A stretch of DNA of 64,000 nucleotides from Syntrophaceae bacterium (GTDB lineage Bacteria; Desulfobacterota; Syntrophia; Syntrophales; Smithellaceae): NCBI GenBank assembly GCA_018436925.1, contig JAHDKI010000011.1:1-64000 (forward strand), read 5' to 3'. The notes under the pieces are model-generated. The model saw only the letters and a list, made by a program, of their open reading frames with translations, made no database searches and was not told the origin of the DNA. This document shows, in pieces, positions 44,231 to 53,691 of the stretch. A program made the translations under genes and the position numbers. Numbering within the stretch: the first letter of the stretch is position 1; every line of letters begins with the position of its first letter.

Positions 44231-45331
44231 TTATGAATTGTTTTTTCTGACTGTCCCTTCCTCGTTGGCCACTTTAATGGCCGCGACAACGGCATCGGCC
44301 GTTACAGGGATAAGCTCATTGTGAATCGTTTCTTTCTCGGCGCAGGCAATCGACGCGATTTTGCCCAGATCCGCTTCCGTCAAACCGTCAAGCCCCAAAT
44401 CCGCAAGGGTCGTGGGCAGACCGACCGACTCGCAAAAGGTATACACCTCATCGATCATCTCTGAAGATTTATCCGTCAAAAACAGCGAGGCCAGCACGCC
44501 GAAGGCAACTTTTTCCCCATGGTACGATTTGTGTTCCTTGTCCAGCGCATTGAGGCCGTCCTGAATGGCGTGAGCCGCGGCAAGGCCCGCGCTTTCAAAA
44601 CCAACGCCGGAAAGCAGCGTGTTGGCTTCTACGACGTGCTCCAACGCCGGAATAACGACGGAGTGCCTACAGGCCATCTTCGCGGCAACGCCGTATTCCA
44701 AAAGCGTTTCGTAGCACAAGCGCGCCATCGTCTGGGCCGTCATCGAGCTGTGCGCCCGAACCATATTTTTAGCGGATTTGAGTTGGCAGGATTCCGCCTC
44801 GAACCAAGTCGAAAGCGCGTCGCCCATTCCCGCAACCAGAAATCGTTCCGGAGAGGCCGCGATAATTTTTGTATCCACCAACACCACGTCTGGATTCCTT
44901 TTCAACATCAGCACGCGTTTGATCCGTCCTGTATCCGGACGATAAATCACGGAAAGCGAGCTGCAGGGCGCGTCCGTGGACGCGATAGTGGGAACCACAA
45001 TAACCGGCGCATTCATTTCATGCGCCACGGCCTTGGCGGTATCGAGCGCCTTGCCGCCGCCGAGACCGACCACCACGTCACAGGACTGTCCTGATGCGAT
45101 CCCTTTAAGACGCGTAATTTCTTCATCCGAACATTCCCGTTCGAATTTCTCCGCCACCCCCTCCATGGAGTCCTGAGCGGAAGCCAGGATCCGGGGAACG
45201 ATTTCGGCGAAGGTCGACGGGCTGCCGATGATAAAGGCTTTCCTACCATAGCGCCGCACCCAATCCGTCAGGCCGTCCAGAGCGCCCGCGCCCTGGATGT
45301 ATTTTCCGGGAAACAGTGTTGCTGTGATCAT
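44231..45331 (-). CDS. gldA: Glycerol dehydrogenase-type iron/zinc alcohol dehydrogenase
   Basis: This 366-residue NAD-dependent enzyme matches GldA: G-L-G-G-G-K-A-L-D-T-A-K-A (NAD-binding), VVPTIASTDAPCSSLSVIY, G-M-G-D-A-L-S-T-W-F-E-A and the metal site H-A-I-Q-D-G-L ... YHGEKVAFG. GldA interconverts glycerol and dihydroxyacetone; relatives act on other vicinal diols or hydroxyaldehydes. It is the last gene of the long operon, 36 bases after the AOR gene. It could reduce an aldehyde or ketol released by the class II aldolase. Confidence 0.88.
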   Translation of the reverse strand: MITATLFPGKYIQGAGALDGLTDWVRRYGRKAFIIGSPSTFAEIVPRILASAQDSMEGVAEKFERECSDEEITRLKGIASGQSCDVVVGLGGGKALDTAKAVAHEMNAPVIVVPTIASTDAPCSSLSVIYRPDTGRIKRVLMLKRNPDVVLVDTKIIAASPERFLVAGMGDALSTWFEAESCQLKSAKNMVRAHSSMTAQTMARLCYETLLEYGVAAKMACRHSVVIPALEHVVEANTLLSGVGFESAGLAAAHAIQDGLNALDKEHKSYHGEKVAFGVLASLFLTDKSSEMIDEVYTFCESVGLPTTLADLGLDGLTEADLGKIASIACAEKETIHNELIPVTADAVVAAIKVANEEGTVRKNNS

Positions 45332-45367
45332 GTGATTAACTTTCTCCTTTCATTTATGACGCCGTCG

Positions 45368-47290
45368 TCAACCAAGTTTTCCTATCCGCTCAAGCTCGCC
45401 GGCCACTTCCGGCAGACCAAGCGTTTCCAGCGTTTTTCTCGTGGGAAAACTGTTTTGACGATTCCATCCGTGCAAATCATAATATTCATCAAGCATCTCA
45501 TTATACTTTTTTTCATCGAGTTTCCACCCGGCAAGATTGCCCGATGGAATCGGCTCGCAAAGATCTCTGGGCGTCGGCATATCGGCGCGGCGGTCAAAAT
45601 CCGTAAATCGCAAATTCAGGGCTTTCTCCAAATTCAATTGGCGCATGGCGATGCGCTTTAGATCGTCGACGGTAGTTTCCCATCCCGTGGCATCCGAATA
45701 CAGGCGGGCCATCTGCGGCAGATCGATTTGTTCGAGATCCCAGCAGGTGGTGCTGTACAAACAGACGCCCAGCGAATTGGCAATGCGCGAAAGCGCCTCC
45801 ATATACATGACGATGCGGGCTTTGCCGGTATAGTCAAGCGGTTGGTCCACATTATCCGCGCCGTAAATCCGCGCCGCTTTGTTGCGGTCGAGCTCTCCTA
45901 CGGTTTCGATCACAATGGCGCCCGTGGTGTGGCCGCCGCCCCGGGTCGAGGTGGCGGTGCCCAGAAGCCATCCGTTGGAGCCACGGCACTGCTCGTAGAG
46001 ATCCTGCCCCTTGATGTGCATCGCAAAGTAGCCGCTTTGCCGCCCGACGATATCGGCCGCCCGGGCGCAGCCTTCAGCCAGAATGTTTCCGAACCCGCGG
46101 CGATAAGCAATCTTTTCAATCCAGGCAAGCGCCGCGGCGGCATCGCCCCACACAAGCGGCTGCCCGTCCGTATCGTTTTCCGTCAGAATGCCTCTCTGGA
46201 AGCATTCCATCGCCCAGCCGATGGCTCCGCCTGCCGCATCGACATCAAGCCCCAACTGGTCGCACAGGGCATTGGCTTTAAACAGGAAGGTCGGTTCGGA
46301 AACAGCCAACCGCGTCTGCAAGGTTCCCATGGCTTCATGCTGACAGGCTTCCGTTCGAAGCCCGGCATAAGGGCCTTCCGTGATGTGCAGATGGCGTCCG
46401 CAACCCAGCACGCAGCCCGGAAAGCTTTGCCTTGCAACTTCGAATTTTTCGATAGTTGTGCGCGGATCAATTTTTCTCAGCATGTCTTCGGGAATGGCGC
46501 ATTCCTGAAAGTTGCGATACGGCAAACCGCAAACCTCCTGTTTGCGCGGCAGGCAAGATAGCGTTCCGTACTTGCGGAAAGCCTCCTTGCTTTTTGCTTG
46601 ATCGAACATCTTCCGGACATCTCGCACCGCGTCCATAAACGCCTCTGGACGGGCGACGCTGACGGAGCCGGTTCCGCGCGCAACCAGCGCCTTGAGATTC
46701 TTCGATCCCATCACCGCCCCCAGGCCGCAACGCCCGAAGGCCCGGCCTTTATCCTGAATAATGCAGGCGCCGCGCACCAGGTTTTCGCCGGCCGGACCGA
46801 TCGACACACAATGCAGCGTGTCATCGCCCAGCTCTTGACGAATGCCGTCCAGAGTTTCCCAGGTGGTCTTCCCCCAAAGGGATGAGGCATCGCGCAGTTC
46901 CGCGCGATCGTCGCAAATCCAAAGATACACGGGCCGCGGCGCCCGTCCTTCCAACACCACGCTGTCGAAACCCGCGTATTTCAGCTGGCCGCCCACGTAA
47001 CTGTCGCTGCAGCCGCTGGCCCATCCGCCGGTCAGCGGTCCCAGGCTGCTTGCGTTCATTTTGCAGGCGCCCGGCGCGGGAGTTCCCTGAAGCGCGCCCG
47101 TACCGAAAATCAACAGATTTGCGGGATCAAACGGTGTGACCCATGATCGCAATTCATCATATAAAATTTTTATCGCAATGCCGGACGAGCCGATCCATTC
47201 CCGGGCCAAGCGCGATGTCGGCTCAGTCCGCATCTCGCCGCTTGTCAGATTCACCCGAAGGATTTTCCCGCCGTAACCCAAAAGTGTCAT
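45368..47290 (-). CDS. Aldehyde:ferredoxin oxidoreductase (AOR family)
   Basis: This 640-residue tungsten-type enzyme has a bis-pterin-binding N-terminal domain (about 1-210) beginning G-Y-G-G-K-I-L-R-V-N-L-T-S-G. Residues include CSDSYVGGQLKYAGFDSVV and RAFGRCGLGAVMGSKNLKAL. The later 4Fe-4S region has P-G-C-V-L-G-C-G and a Cys near the C-terminus (S-L-G-V-C). AORs oxidise aldehydes to acids and reduce ferredoxin, or run in reverse with low-potential electrons. The ATG at 47290 shares one base with the stop of the ferredoxin-like gene (TGATG). Confidence 0.92.
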   Translation of the reverse strand: MTLLGYGGKILRVNLTSGEMRTEPTSRLAREWIGSSGIAIKILYDELRSWVTPFDPANLLIFGTGALQGTPAPGACKMNASSLGPLTGGWASGCSDSYVGGQLKYAGFDSVVLEGRAPRPVYLWICDDRAELRDASSLWGKTTWETLDGIRQELGDDTLHCVSIGPAGENLVRGACIIQDKGRAFGRCGLGAVMGSKNLKALVARGTGSVSVARPEAFMDAVRDVRKMFDQAKSKEAFRKYGTLSCLPRKQEVCGLPYRNFQECAIPEDMLRKIDPRTTIEKFEVARQSFPGCVLGCGRHLHITEGPYAGLRTEACQHEAMGTLQTRLAVSEPTFLFKANALCDQLGLDVDAAGGAIGWAMECFQRGILTENDTDGQPLVWGDAAAALAWIEKIAYRRGFGNILAEGCARAADIVGRQSGYFAMHIKGQDLYEQCRGSNGWLLGTATSTRGGGHTTGAIVIETVGELDRNKAARIYGADNVDQPLDYTGKARIVMYMEALSRIANSLGVCLYSTTCWDLEQIDLPQMARLYSDATGWETTVDDLKRIAMRQLNLEKALNLRFTDFDRRADMPTPRDLCEPIPSGNLAGWKLDEKKYNEMLDEYYDLHGWNRQNSFPTRKTLETLGLPEVAGELERIGKLG

Positions 47291-47595
47291 CAAAAAGTCC
47301 CTTCCGGTTGCTTTTCGCGATCGCCTAAAGAAAAAAACTCATCAAGGATGGCCGTTAAATCGGATTCTTCACGACAGACATCCAGACATAAAGGACGCGC
47401 AAGCCCCCGGCAGCGATCGCAGGCTCTTCCCGCGGGGCCGTCTTCTTTCAGAAGCAGAACATTATAGCCGGCGCCGGTTGTCTTTTCGAGAATCTTGATG
47501 CTCGACAACGACGGATTGTAGGCTCCGGTATGATGAAAAGAGCAAATCATCTCGCAAGTCCGGCAACCGCCGCAACTGGGCATGTCTCGTTTCAT
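47290..47595 (-). CDS. 4Fe-4S ferredoxin-like electron carrier of AOR
   Basis: This 101-residue protein has two cysteine clusters: C-G-G-C-R-T-C-E-M-I-C near residue 8 and A-C-D-R-C ... P-L-C-L-D-V-C near residue 59. These are the layouts of small ferredoxins that accompany AOR genes. It likely passes electrons between AOR and a soluble carrier or an NAD(P) enzyme. The AOR start overlaps its stop, and the aldolase gene ends 11 bases upstream. Confidence 0.82.
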   Translation of the reverse strand: MKRDMPSCGGCRTCEMICSFHHTGAYNPSLSSIKILEKTTGAGYNVLLLKEDGPAGRACDRCRGLARPLCLDVCREESDLTAILDEFFSLGDREKQPEGTF

Positions 47596-47606
47596 AACGG
47601 CCCTTT

Positions 47607-48191
47607 TTACGCGTCTTTCAGCCGATCGCTGAGAAAGGCGATTTTTGCGGATTCTTCAACGAGTTCAGCCAAATTTTGCGCCTCGGTCAGATGCCGGCCG
47701 GCCGCCAAAATGCCGTGACCGGCCAGAAGGGCGGCTTTTATGGACGGATCCGCAAAGGTTTCTTCCACGAACCGACCCAGCGCCTCGCTGCCTTCTTCGC
47801 CTTCCGGAATGACGGGCAGGCGTCCGAGAATCCTTTTCCCGTGCACGGTGAGAAGCGGAATCTCGCGAGCCAGGACCGCATAGGCGGTCGCACAGGGAGA
47901 GTGGTAATGCACGACCGCTCCGACCTCCTTACGGACTCGATAGATGCTCAGATGCGTGCCGATTTCCTTGGTGGGCTTGGCGCTTCCCTGCACAACCCGC
48001 CCTCTCGCATCCGCAAGGACAAGGTTCTTCGTTTGCACATCATAAAGCGACAGGCCGCTGGGCTTGACTAAAAAAAGATTATCGCTCAGCTTCATGCTGA
48101 CGTTTCCCCCTGTGGAAACCTGCATGCCGGTTTCCACGGCTCTTCGGCAAATCTGAACAAACAACTTTTTTTCGTCGGGGCAGGACAGCAT
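47607..48191 (-). CDS. Class II aldolase/adducin-family protein
   Basis: This 194-residue metal-dependent aldolase has T-G-G-N-V-S, P-S-G-L-S-L-Y-D, the catalytic Glu in P-T-K-E-I-G-T-H, the zinc His pair in V-V-H-Y-H-S-P and the third His in A-G-H-G-I-L. This set matches fuculose- and rhamnulose-phosphate aldolase relatives, including epimerases. It would split a hydroxylated carbonyl compound into an aldehyde and a ketol. Its position before AOR suggests the aldehyde is oxidised by AOR. Confidence 0.88.
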   Translation of the reverse strand: MLSCPDEKKLFVQICRRAVETGMQVSTGGNVSMKLSDNLFLVKPSGLSLYDVQTKNLVLADARGRVVQGSAKPTKEIGTHLSIYRVRKEVGAVVHYHSPCATAYAVLAREIPLLTVHGKRILGRLPVIPEGEEGSEALGRFVEETFADPSIKAALLAGHGILAAGRHLTEAQNLAELVEESAKIAFLSDRLKDA

Positions 48192-48202
48192 CCTATCTTC
48201 CT

Positions 48203-48955
48203 TCAGGGGTAATCGGGTTTGAAAGAAACGCTCATCCCATGACCGGTCAGGATCTGATCGGCGCGCGTCACGATCTTTTCCATGCTGTCAAACATGTCGA
48301 AAACGTTGACATAACGCCCCATAGGCGTGAACAAAAGATTGCGATGTTTGTCGGGCTTGAGATTTTCATCGGCAAAGACGGCGTCGCCTGCAATCACATA
48401 CAGCCCCTGGGCGGTTTTAACCGCGACCGACTGGTGGCCGGGGCAGTGTCCCGGCGTGGGGAACAACGTGATGTAATCGTTATAGGCAAACTCTCCGTCC
48501 ACGGTTTGAAATTCGACGCCTTGAAAAGGCGGGACCACGCCCAGTTTTTCAGACTCGTAGGATTTATGGTACAGAAGGTGAGGATCGCGCGCAAAGGCCA
48601 GTTCCTTCGCGTGCACAAAGAAGCGGGCATTGGTGAATAGTTTCATGTTGGAGCAGTGGTCCCAGTGAAGATGTGTAAAGAAAACCGCATTGATATCTTT
48701 CGGCTGCACGCCGAGCTTTTCAAGCCTTTCGTCAATCCGGAAACCTTCCGGCTGGTAGGAACCTTTATGATGCCAGTCGGCCGTTTTTGTCTCGCTCATT
48801 CCGGTGTCCACGAGGAATTTATCTTTTCCGTTGGTGATGTAAAACGCCCAGGTGGGAACTTCCACTTCCATTCCGTAGCCGTCGCCCGGCGTAATATAGG
48901 CGCCCTTGTCCAAGCGGATAAAACCCGTATTTAAAGGATGAATGCGCACGTCCAT
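48203..48955 (-). CDS. Metallo-beta-lactamase-fold hydrolase (lactonase-like)
   Basis: This 250-residue enzyme has HLHWDH (about residue 107) and later T-P-G-H-C-P-G-H-Q-S and G-D-A-V-F-A-D, the dinuclear zinc set of N-acyl-homoserine lactonases (AiiA/AttM) and related lactone hydrolases. The ATG at 48955 has GAAGGAG 5 bases upstream; an extension of 12 codons is possible. In this operon a lactone or thioester substrate in catabolism is more likely than a quorum signal, though both remain open. Confidence 0.85.
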   Translation of the reverse strand: MDVRIHPLNTGFIRLDKGAYITPGDGYGMEVEVPTWAFYITNGKDKFLVDTGMSETKTADWHHKGSYQPEGFRIDERLEKLGVQPKDINAVFFTHLHWDHCSNMKLFTNARFFVHAKELAFARDPHLLYHKSYESEKLGVVPPFQGVEFQTVDGEFAYNDYITLFPTPGHCPGHQSVAVKTAQGLYVIAGDAVFADENLKPDKHRNLLFTPMGRYVNVFDMFDSMEKIVTRADQILTGHGMSVSFKPDYP

Positions 48956-48965
48956 CGTCACTCCT

Positions 48966-50207
48966 TCAACGTAATACATTTGGTTTGTCAAGCATATCCA
49001 TCATCTGCAAGAAGGCCTCGCGGATGAAGGCTTCATCATTGATATGGGCATCGATTTCAAAAATCCCGATTTCCTTTTTGACGGCTGTTTTCAGCGCATC
49101 AATAAATTGCCGGTCGGCCTGCGGATCGTAAAACGGTTTTCCGACGGCATTGGGTTCCGAAAACCCTTTAAGCGGCAGCAGGATCACAACGGGGCCTGCC
49201 GCTTTATTGACTTTTCGCGCAAGAAAATTCGCCGCCCGCACCATTTCGGCTGCCGTGGCTCGTACCAGGGTGATGTTCGCGTTGTGAACAATGTGCTTTC
49301 GTTTTTTCCACCGCGGCGGCAGCAAGTCGTAGCCTTCCCGGCAAATGTAGTCGATCGCCCCCGGCGCGATGAGCCACGGAACACGTAAACGCGACAGCAC
49401 ATCAAGACGTTTGCCGCCCGGAGCGAAGATTCCGCCGCCGACTTCGTCGACGATTTCATGGGTCGTCCAATCCAGAACGCCGTCGAAGTACCCTGCAGCA
49501 GCCATTTCTTCCATCACGGTTCCGCCCGTACCGGTCGCATGGAAAAGAATCATTTCGAAATGCCTGTCTTCAAGCAGGCGCTTCATTTTCATCAGCCCCG
49601 GCGTCACCACACCAAAAGCCGTTGCGCCGATCACCTTTTTGTCGCCTTTATGGAGGGGACGATACCCCTTGACCATCCCCAAAACAGCGTGCACCGCATT
49701 TTCCAGAATTTGCCGGAACACATAGTTCAAACCGAAAACATCCGTAACGGACGGAAAGACCGCAATGTCTTTCGTGCGCAGGAAGGGTTTCATGTCGCCT
49801 GCGGCAATCGTGCTGACCATCACCTTGGGAAAGCCCAGGGGCAGCCCCTGCATGGCCGCCGTGCCGATCGCGGTGCCCTGGCCCCCGCCGACGGCGATGA
49901 CGCCATGGATCTTGCCTTCACGGTAAAGCTCGGAAACCCAAGCCGTGAGGCCGTCCGTCATGGTCTGGATGATTTTGCCCTTGTCGCGGGTCGCTACCAG
50001 TTTCGCCAGATCATACCCCGCTTTCCGAGCCACTTCTTGTCTGGAGATATCTCCCGCCATAAGCGGTTCACCCAAAGGACCCGGATCCGCGACCACGGCC
50101 TCCAAACCGTATTGCCGCACCAAATCCCTGATAAACAGACATTCCTCACCCTTTGTATCAAGCGTGCCGATGATGAGAACAGTCTTTATACTTTCACTCC
50201 CAGACAT
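48966..50207 (-). CDS. UPF0261 (Tm-1-like) protein
   Basis: This 413-residue protein has two Rossmann-like halves. Typical UPF0261 features are I-I-G-T-L-D-T-K-G-E-E near the N-terminus, G-V-I-A-V-G-G-G-Q-G-T-A-I-G, I-G-A-T-A-F-G-V-V-T-P-G-L and F-H-A-T-G-T-G-G. Related domains include the plant Tm-1 virus-resistance protein, which binds ATP; enzyme function is unknown, and clustering with aldolases or dehydrogenases is recurrent. ATG 50207 is chosen; the reading frame overlaps the livF stop by 22 bases. A catabolic role is inferred from the operon. Confidence 0.85.
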   Translation of the reverse strand: MSGSESIKTVLIIGTLDTKGEECLFIRDLVRQYGLEAVVADPGPLGEPLMAGDISRQEVARKAGYDLAKLVATRDKGKIIQTMTDGLTAWVSELYREGKIHGVIAVGGGQGTAIGTAAMQGLPLGFPKVMVSTIAAGDMKPFLRTKDIAVFPSVTDVFGLNYVFRQILENAVHAVLGMVKGYRPLHKGDKKVIGATAFGVVTPGLMKMKRLLEDRHFEMILFHATGTGGTVMEEMAAAGYFDGVLDWTTHEIVDEVGGGIFAPGGKRLDVLSRLRVPWLIAPGAIDYICREGYDLLPPRWKKRKHIVHNANITLVRATAAEMVRAANFLARKVNKAAGPVVILLPLKGFSEPNAVGKPFYDPQADRQFIDALKTAVKKEIGIFEIDAHINDEAFIREAFLQMMDMLDKPNVLR

Positions 50208-50902
50208 TGAACGACCTCGTCCATGCGGCAACTCAGTTCATCCAGAGTTCCGCACATGCGAATCTGGCCTTTTTCCATGATGTAAGCCCGCTGATTGTCG
50301 CTGAGCCGCATGGCGATTTCCATGTGCTGCTCCACAAGCATGATGGTCCTTCCGTCTTTTTGAAGCTGTTTGATGATTTCCATGATCTCGTGCACGATCT
50401 TCGGTGCCAGCCCTTCGCTGGGTTCGTCAATCAGCATCAGTTTAGGCCGGGTCATCAAACCTCTGGCAATCGTCAACATCTGCTGCTCGCCGCCGGAGAG
50501 GTTGCCGCCCAGATGCTTGATGCGTTCCTTAAGCCGGGGAAAGTAGTTGAAGCACATCTCCACCATGGCGTCGCGCTCGTCGGGCTTGGTGTGCATGAGC
50601 GATCCCAGTCGAAGATTCTCCAAAACAGTCAGGTTGGGAATGATGCGCCGGTCTTCCGGGATGAGCGATATGCCCTTGCGGGAAACTTTGTGAGGAGGCA
50701 AACCGGCAATGTCGTCACCGAACAGTTGAATCTTGCCCGATTTCGGGGGCTGAACACCCATAATTGTTTTCATCGTGGTGGTTTTTCCAACGCCGTTTCG
50801 TCCCAAGAGCACCACAATTTCCCCTTCTTTGACCTCCAGGGACACCCCCTGCAGAATATGGCTGTAGCCATAGAAAGTATTTACGTCTTCCAGCTTTAAC
50901 AT
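50186..50902 (-). CDS. livF: Liv-type ABC importer ATPase LivF (second system)
   Basis: This 238-residue ATPase has Walker A G-R-N-G-V-G-K-T-T, Q-loop region, signature LSGGEQQMLTIARGL, Walker B LMLIDEPSEGL and switch His in V-E-Q-H. It is more compact than the first-system LivF and ends just after L-G-V-K-V. The ATG at 50902 is chosen for the family N-terminus (M-L-K-L-E-D-V). It overlaps the downstream UPF0261 gene. Confidence 0.92.
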   Translation of the reverse strand: MLKLEDVNTFYGYSHILQGVSLEVKEGEIVVLLGRNGVGKTTTMKTIMGVQPPKSGKIQLFGDDIAGLPPHKVSRKGISLIPEDRRIIPNLTVLENLRLGSLMHTKPDERDAMVEMCFNYFPRLKERIKHLGGNLSGGEQQMLTIARGLMTRPKLMLIDEPSEGLAPKIVHEIMEIIKQLQKDGRTIMLVEQHMEIAMRLSDNQRAYIMEKGQIRMCGTLDELSCRMDEVVQCLGVKV

Positions 50903-50912
50903 GCTCCCACCT

Positions 50913-51647
50913 TTATCCCAGATAGACTCTCTGTACTTCTTCGTTGTCGCTGACCTCGCGGGGTGTTCCCTCCGCAAGCGTTCTTCCCTCGTTCATGACC
51001 AGGATTTCTTCAGAAATGCTCATGACCACGCTCATGTCGTGTTCAACTAAAACGATGCTCAATCCGAGATCCGTGTTGAGCTTTTGGATCATCTCGGCGC
51101 AATGATTCGTTTCCGCGCAACTCATACCTGCCGTCGGCTCGTCCAGAAGCAACACCTCCGGTTCCGTGGCCAGCGCAATGCCGATTTCCAGATATCGTCT
51201 TTCGCCGTGCGACAGCGTCGACGCCGGCCAGTTTCTTTTTTCCTTGAGCTCCACCTGCGTCATGATCTGTTCGGCCTGTTCATTAATTTCTCCGAAGGAC
51301 GCAGCCTGTCGCCAGAAGTTAAAGGACGTCTTGCGGACCTGCGCGGCGATCCGGAGATTTTCAAATACCGTCAGACTTGGAAAAATGTGATTGATCTGAT
51401 AGGTCTTGACCACGCCCAGACGGGAAACTCTGTTTAACGTCATGCGGGAAATGTCTTTATCTTTCAGAAAGACCTTTCCTTTCGTCGGGAGATAGGCGCC
51501 CGCAATCAGATTGAAAAGTGTCGTTTTACCGGCGCCGTTGGGCCCGATGATGGATTTGAGCTGACCTTTCTTCAAGGTGAAATCCACTTCATCGACCGCT
51601 TTAAGTCCACCGAAGTATTTGCATATCTTATCCGTCCGCAACAGCAT
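50913..51647 (-). CDS. livG: Liv-type ABC importer ATPase LivG (second system)
   Basis: This 244-residue ATPase has Walker A G-P-N-G-A-G-K-T-T, the LivG-like signature LSHGERRYLEIGIAL, Walker B LLLDEPTAGM and the switch His in VEHDMSV. The ATG at 51647 with GAAGGAG 6 bases upstream is preferred to one five codons earlier. It lies 15 bases after livM and 10 bases before livF. Confidence 0.93.
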   Translation of the reverse strand: MLLRTDKICKYFGGLKAVDEVDFTLKKGQLKSIIGPNGAGKTTLFNLIAGAYLPTKGKVFLKDKDISRMTLNRVSRLGVVKTYQINHIFPSLTVFENLRIAAQVRKTSFNFWRQAASFGEINEQAEQIMTQVELKEKRNWPASTLSHGERRYLEIGIALATEPEVLLLDEPTAGMSCAETNHCAEMIQKLNTDLGLSIVLVEHDMSVVMSISEEILVMNEGRTLAEGTPREVSDNEEVQRVYLG

Positions 51648-51662
51648 ACAAGTCTCCTTCAA

Positions 51663-52643
51663 CTATTTGCTCGCCCGTCTCATCCGGTAGGCCGCAATTT
51701 TCTCTTCCACGGTTCCCATAATACCGCCCGGGAAAAGCAGGATGATGGCAACGAAAATCGATCCCACAAACAGTTCCCAGCGCGGCGTGATAAGACTGAT
51801 CGTATTTTGGAGAAACAAAAAGACGCCCACGCCCACCAGGGGTCCGAGGAAAGTGCCTTTTCCGCCCAGTATGGTCATCATCACCATCGTGCCCGACGTG
51901 AGCCAGAAAAGCGTTGTCAACGGCACGTAGCCGAGATAGACGGTATTGAGGGCGCCGGCGAGTCCCGCGTAAAACGCCGAGATCACGAGAGAGAAAAATT
52001 TTACCAGGGTCGTGTTGTAGCCGCAGGCCTTGGCGCGTTCTTCGTTTTCCCGGAAGGCCTGCAAGAGCTTGCCGAAAGGAGACTGCAGAATCCGCCAGGT
52101 GCTGTAAAGCATAATGGCGGTGATCACCAAAACGAAGTAGTAAAGCGGCAGCGGTTTACCCAGTGAAAAGGAGAAAAGAGCCATCGCGGGAATATGGGTC
52201 AGGCCGTCTTCACCGCGCGTGATCTCTTTGAGCGGTGATAACGCGAGAAAGTACAGCATCTGGGCAAACGCCAGTGAAATCATGGCGAAGTAAACGCCTC
52301 TTTTCCGAATGGCCAGAGCGCCGATAAAGCACGCCAGGATCATGGGCGCCAGAATGCCTGCTACGATGCCCACGAAAAGGTGCGCATCCAGATAGCGAAA
52401 GGCCAGCCCGGCGCTGTAGGCGCCCAGACCGAAGTAGGCCGCATGCCCGAAGGACAGAACGCCCGTGTACCCTAAAAGCAGGTTGAACCCCATCCCAAAA
52501 ATGGCCCAGATCAGTATTTCCGTCGCCAGAGGCGTGGAAATCACCAGAGGCAGAAACAGAAGGACGAAAATCGCCCCGTAAACAACCAGAGGTTTGGGAG
52601 GAGCGTGCAATTGCTGTATTGTATTTGTGCTGTTGTCAACCAT
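51663..52643 (-). CDS. livM: Liv-type ABC importer permease LivM (second system)
   Basis: This 326-residue permease has about ten helices. Hallmarks are L-L-G-Y-T-G-V-L-S-F-G-H-A-A-Y-F-G-L-G-A-Y near residue 58 and the coupling loop A-F-R-E-N-E-E-R-A-K-A-C-G-Y-N. It ends with a short basic tail. The 137-base gap to livH, with a weak GCAGGA/TCCTGC pair, is larger than other gaps of the operon. Confidence 0.92.
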   Translation of the reverse strand: MVDNSTNTIQQLHAPPKPLVVYGAIFVLLFLPLVISTPLATEILIWAIFGMGFNLLLGYTGVLSFGHAAYFGLGAYSAGLAFRYLDAHLFVGIVAGILAPMILACFIGALAIRKRGVYFAMISLAFAQMLYFLALSPLKEITRGEDGLTHIPAMALFSFSLGKPLPLYYFVLVITAIMLYSTWRILQSPFGKLLQAFRENEERAKACGYNTTLVKFFSLVISAFYAGLAGALNTVYLGYVPLTTLFWLTSGTMVMMTILGGKGTFLGPLVGVGVFLFLQNTISLITPRWELFVGSIFVAIILLFPGGIMGTVEEKIAAYRMRRASK

Positions 52644-52780
52644 GTTGAATCTTTCCTCTCTCTTAATGCAAATAAACCTTACAATCGAATCCTGAATCCA
52701 TCTTGTCTTTATTCCGTCGAAGCATTACCCCCAAAAGCAGGACGCGCCAAAACACGATATTCAAATCCTGCGCACACAGA

Positions 52781-53662
52781 TCACTCTCTGCCTTGCTCTC
52801 CGAAAAGACCTCGGGGCCTCAAAAGAAGGATCAGGGCCATGCAGAAGTACATGGATACGGACGAATACTCTCCGGCAATAAACGCGGTGAAGGCGACGAC
52901 CAGCCCGATTAGAAGGCCGCCGACAATGGCTCCACCCAAAGACCCCAAACCGCCCACCACCGTGACGACAAACGCCGTCATGGTCATATCCACACCCATG
53001 TCCGGCGTGGCCGACATCATCGGCGCGGCAATAGCCCCGGCCAGAGCCGCCAGGCCGACGCCAATGGCAAATCCGATTGTCCAGATACGCGACACATTGA
53101 TGCCGAGGGTCTGCACCATCAGAGAGTCGCGCGTCGACGCCCGAATAATCATGCCCAAATCGCTTTTCTTGAGGAAGAGCCAAAGAGAAATGATCGCCAC
53201 CAGCGTAAACAATATAATAAAAAGACGGTAGCCGGGAATAATGACGGGACCCAACGCGATAATGCCGCTTAATGCTTCAGGATAATTGACCGGTTTACCG
53301 ATGAGGCCGAAAATGATTTTAATGAGATCCGGAATCGCCACGGAGAGACCGAAGGTGAGAAGAAGCGGCAGCAGAGGATCCTTGCCGTAAAGAGGCTTAA
53401 GCAGGATGAACTCCACAAACATGCCGATGATGCCCACAATGATGACGGCGCTGACCAGCCCGATAAAAAAGTTCCCCGTGAGCGAGACGACTACAAAAAC
53501 AGCATAAGCCCCCAGCATGGCGAACGTACCATGGGCGAAATTCACCACGTCCAGAAGGCCGAATATGATCGACATTCCGCTCGACAGGAGCACAAAGATG
53601 CACCCCAGGGCAATTCCGAAAAAAAACTGCATTGCTATAACGTTCCAAGGAATCTCGAACAT
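52781..53662 (-). CDS. livH: Liv-type ABC importer permease LivH (second system)
   Basis: This 293-residue permease has about eight helices. Typical features are I-F-G-L-L-D-V-V-N-F-A-H-G-T-F-A-M-L-G-A-Y near the N-terminus, T-F-G-L-S-V-A-I-P-D, the coupling loop I-I-R-A-S-T-R-D-S-L-M and V-V-G-G-L-G-S-L-G-G-A-I-V-G-G-L-L-I-G near the end. ATG 53662 is chosen by comparison with the LivH family start. It sits between the binding-protein gene and livM. Confidence 0.92.
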   Translation of the reverse strand: MFEIPWNVIAMQFFFGIALGCIFVLLSSGMSIIFGLLDVVNFAHGTFAMLGAYAVFVVVSLTGNFFIGLVSAVIIVGIIGMFVEFILLKPLYGKDPLLPLLLTFGLSVAIPDLIKIIFGLIGKPVNYPEALSGIIALGPVIIPGYRLFIILFTLVAIISLWLFLKKSDLGMIIRASTRDSLMVQTLGINVSRIWTIGFAIGVGLAALAGAIAAPMMSATPDMGVDMTMTAFVVTVVGGLGSLGGAIVGGLLIGLVVAFTAFIAGEYSSVSMYFCMALILLLRPRGLFGEQGRE

Positions 53663-53691
53663 AAAACCTCTTTCCAACCTCTTTATTTTAT

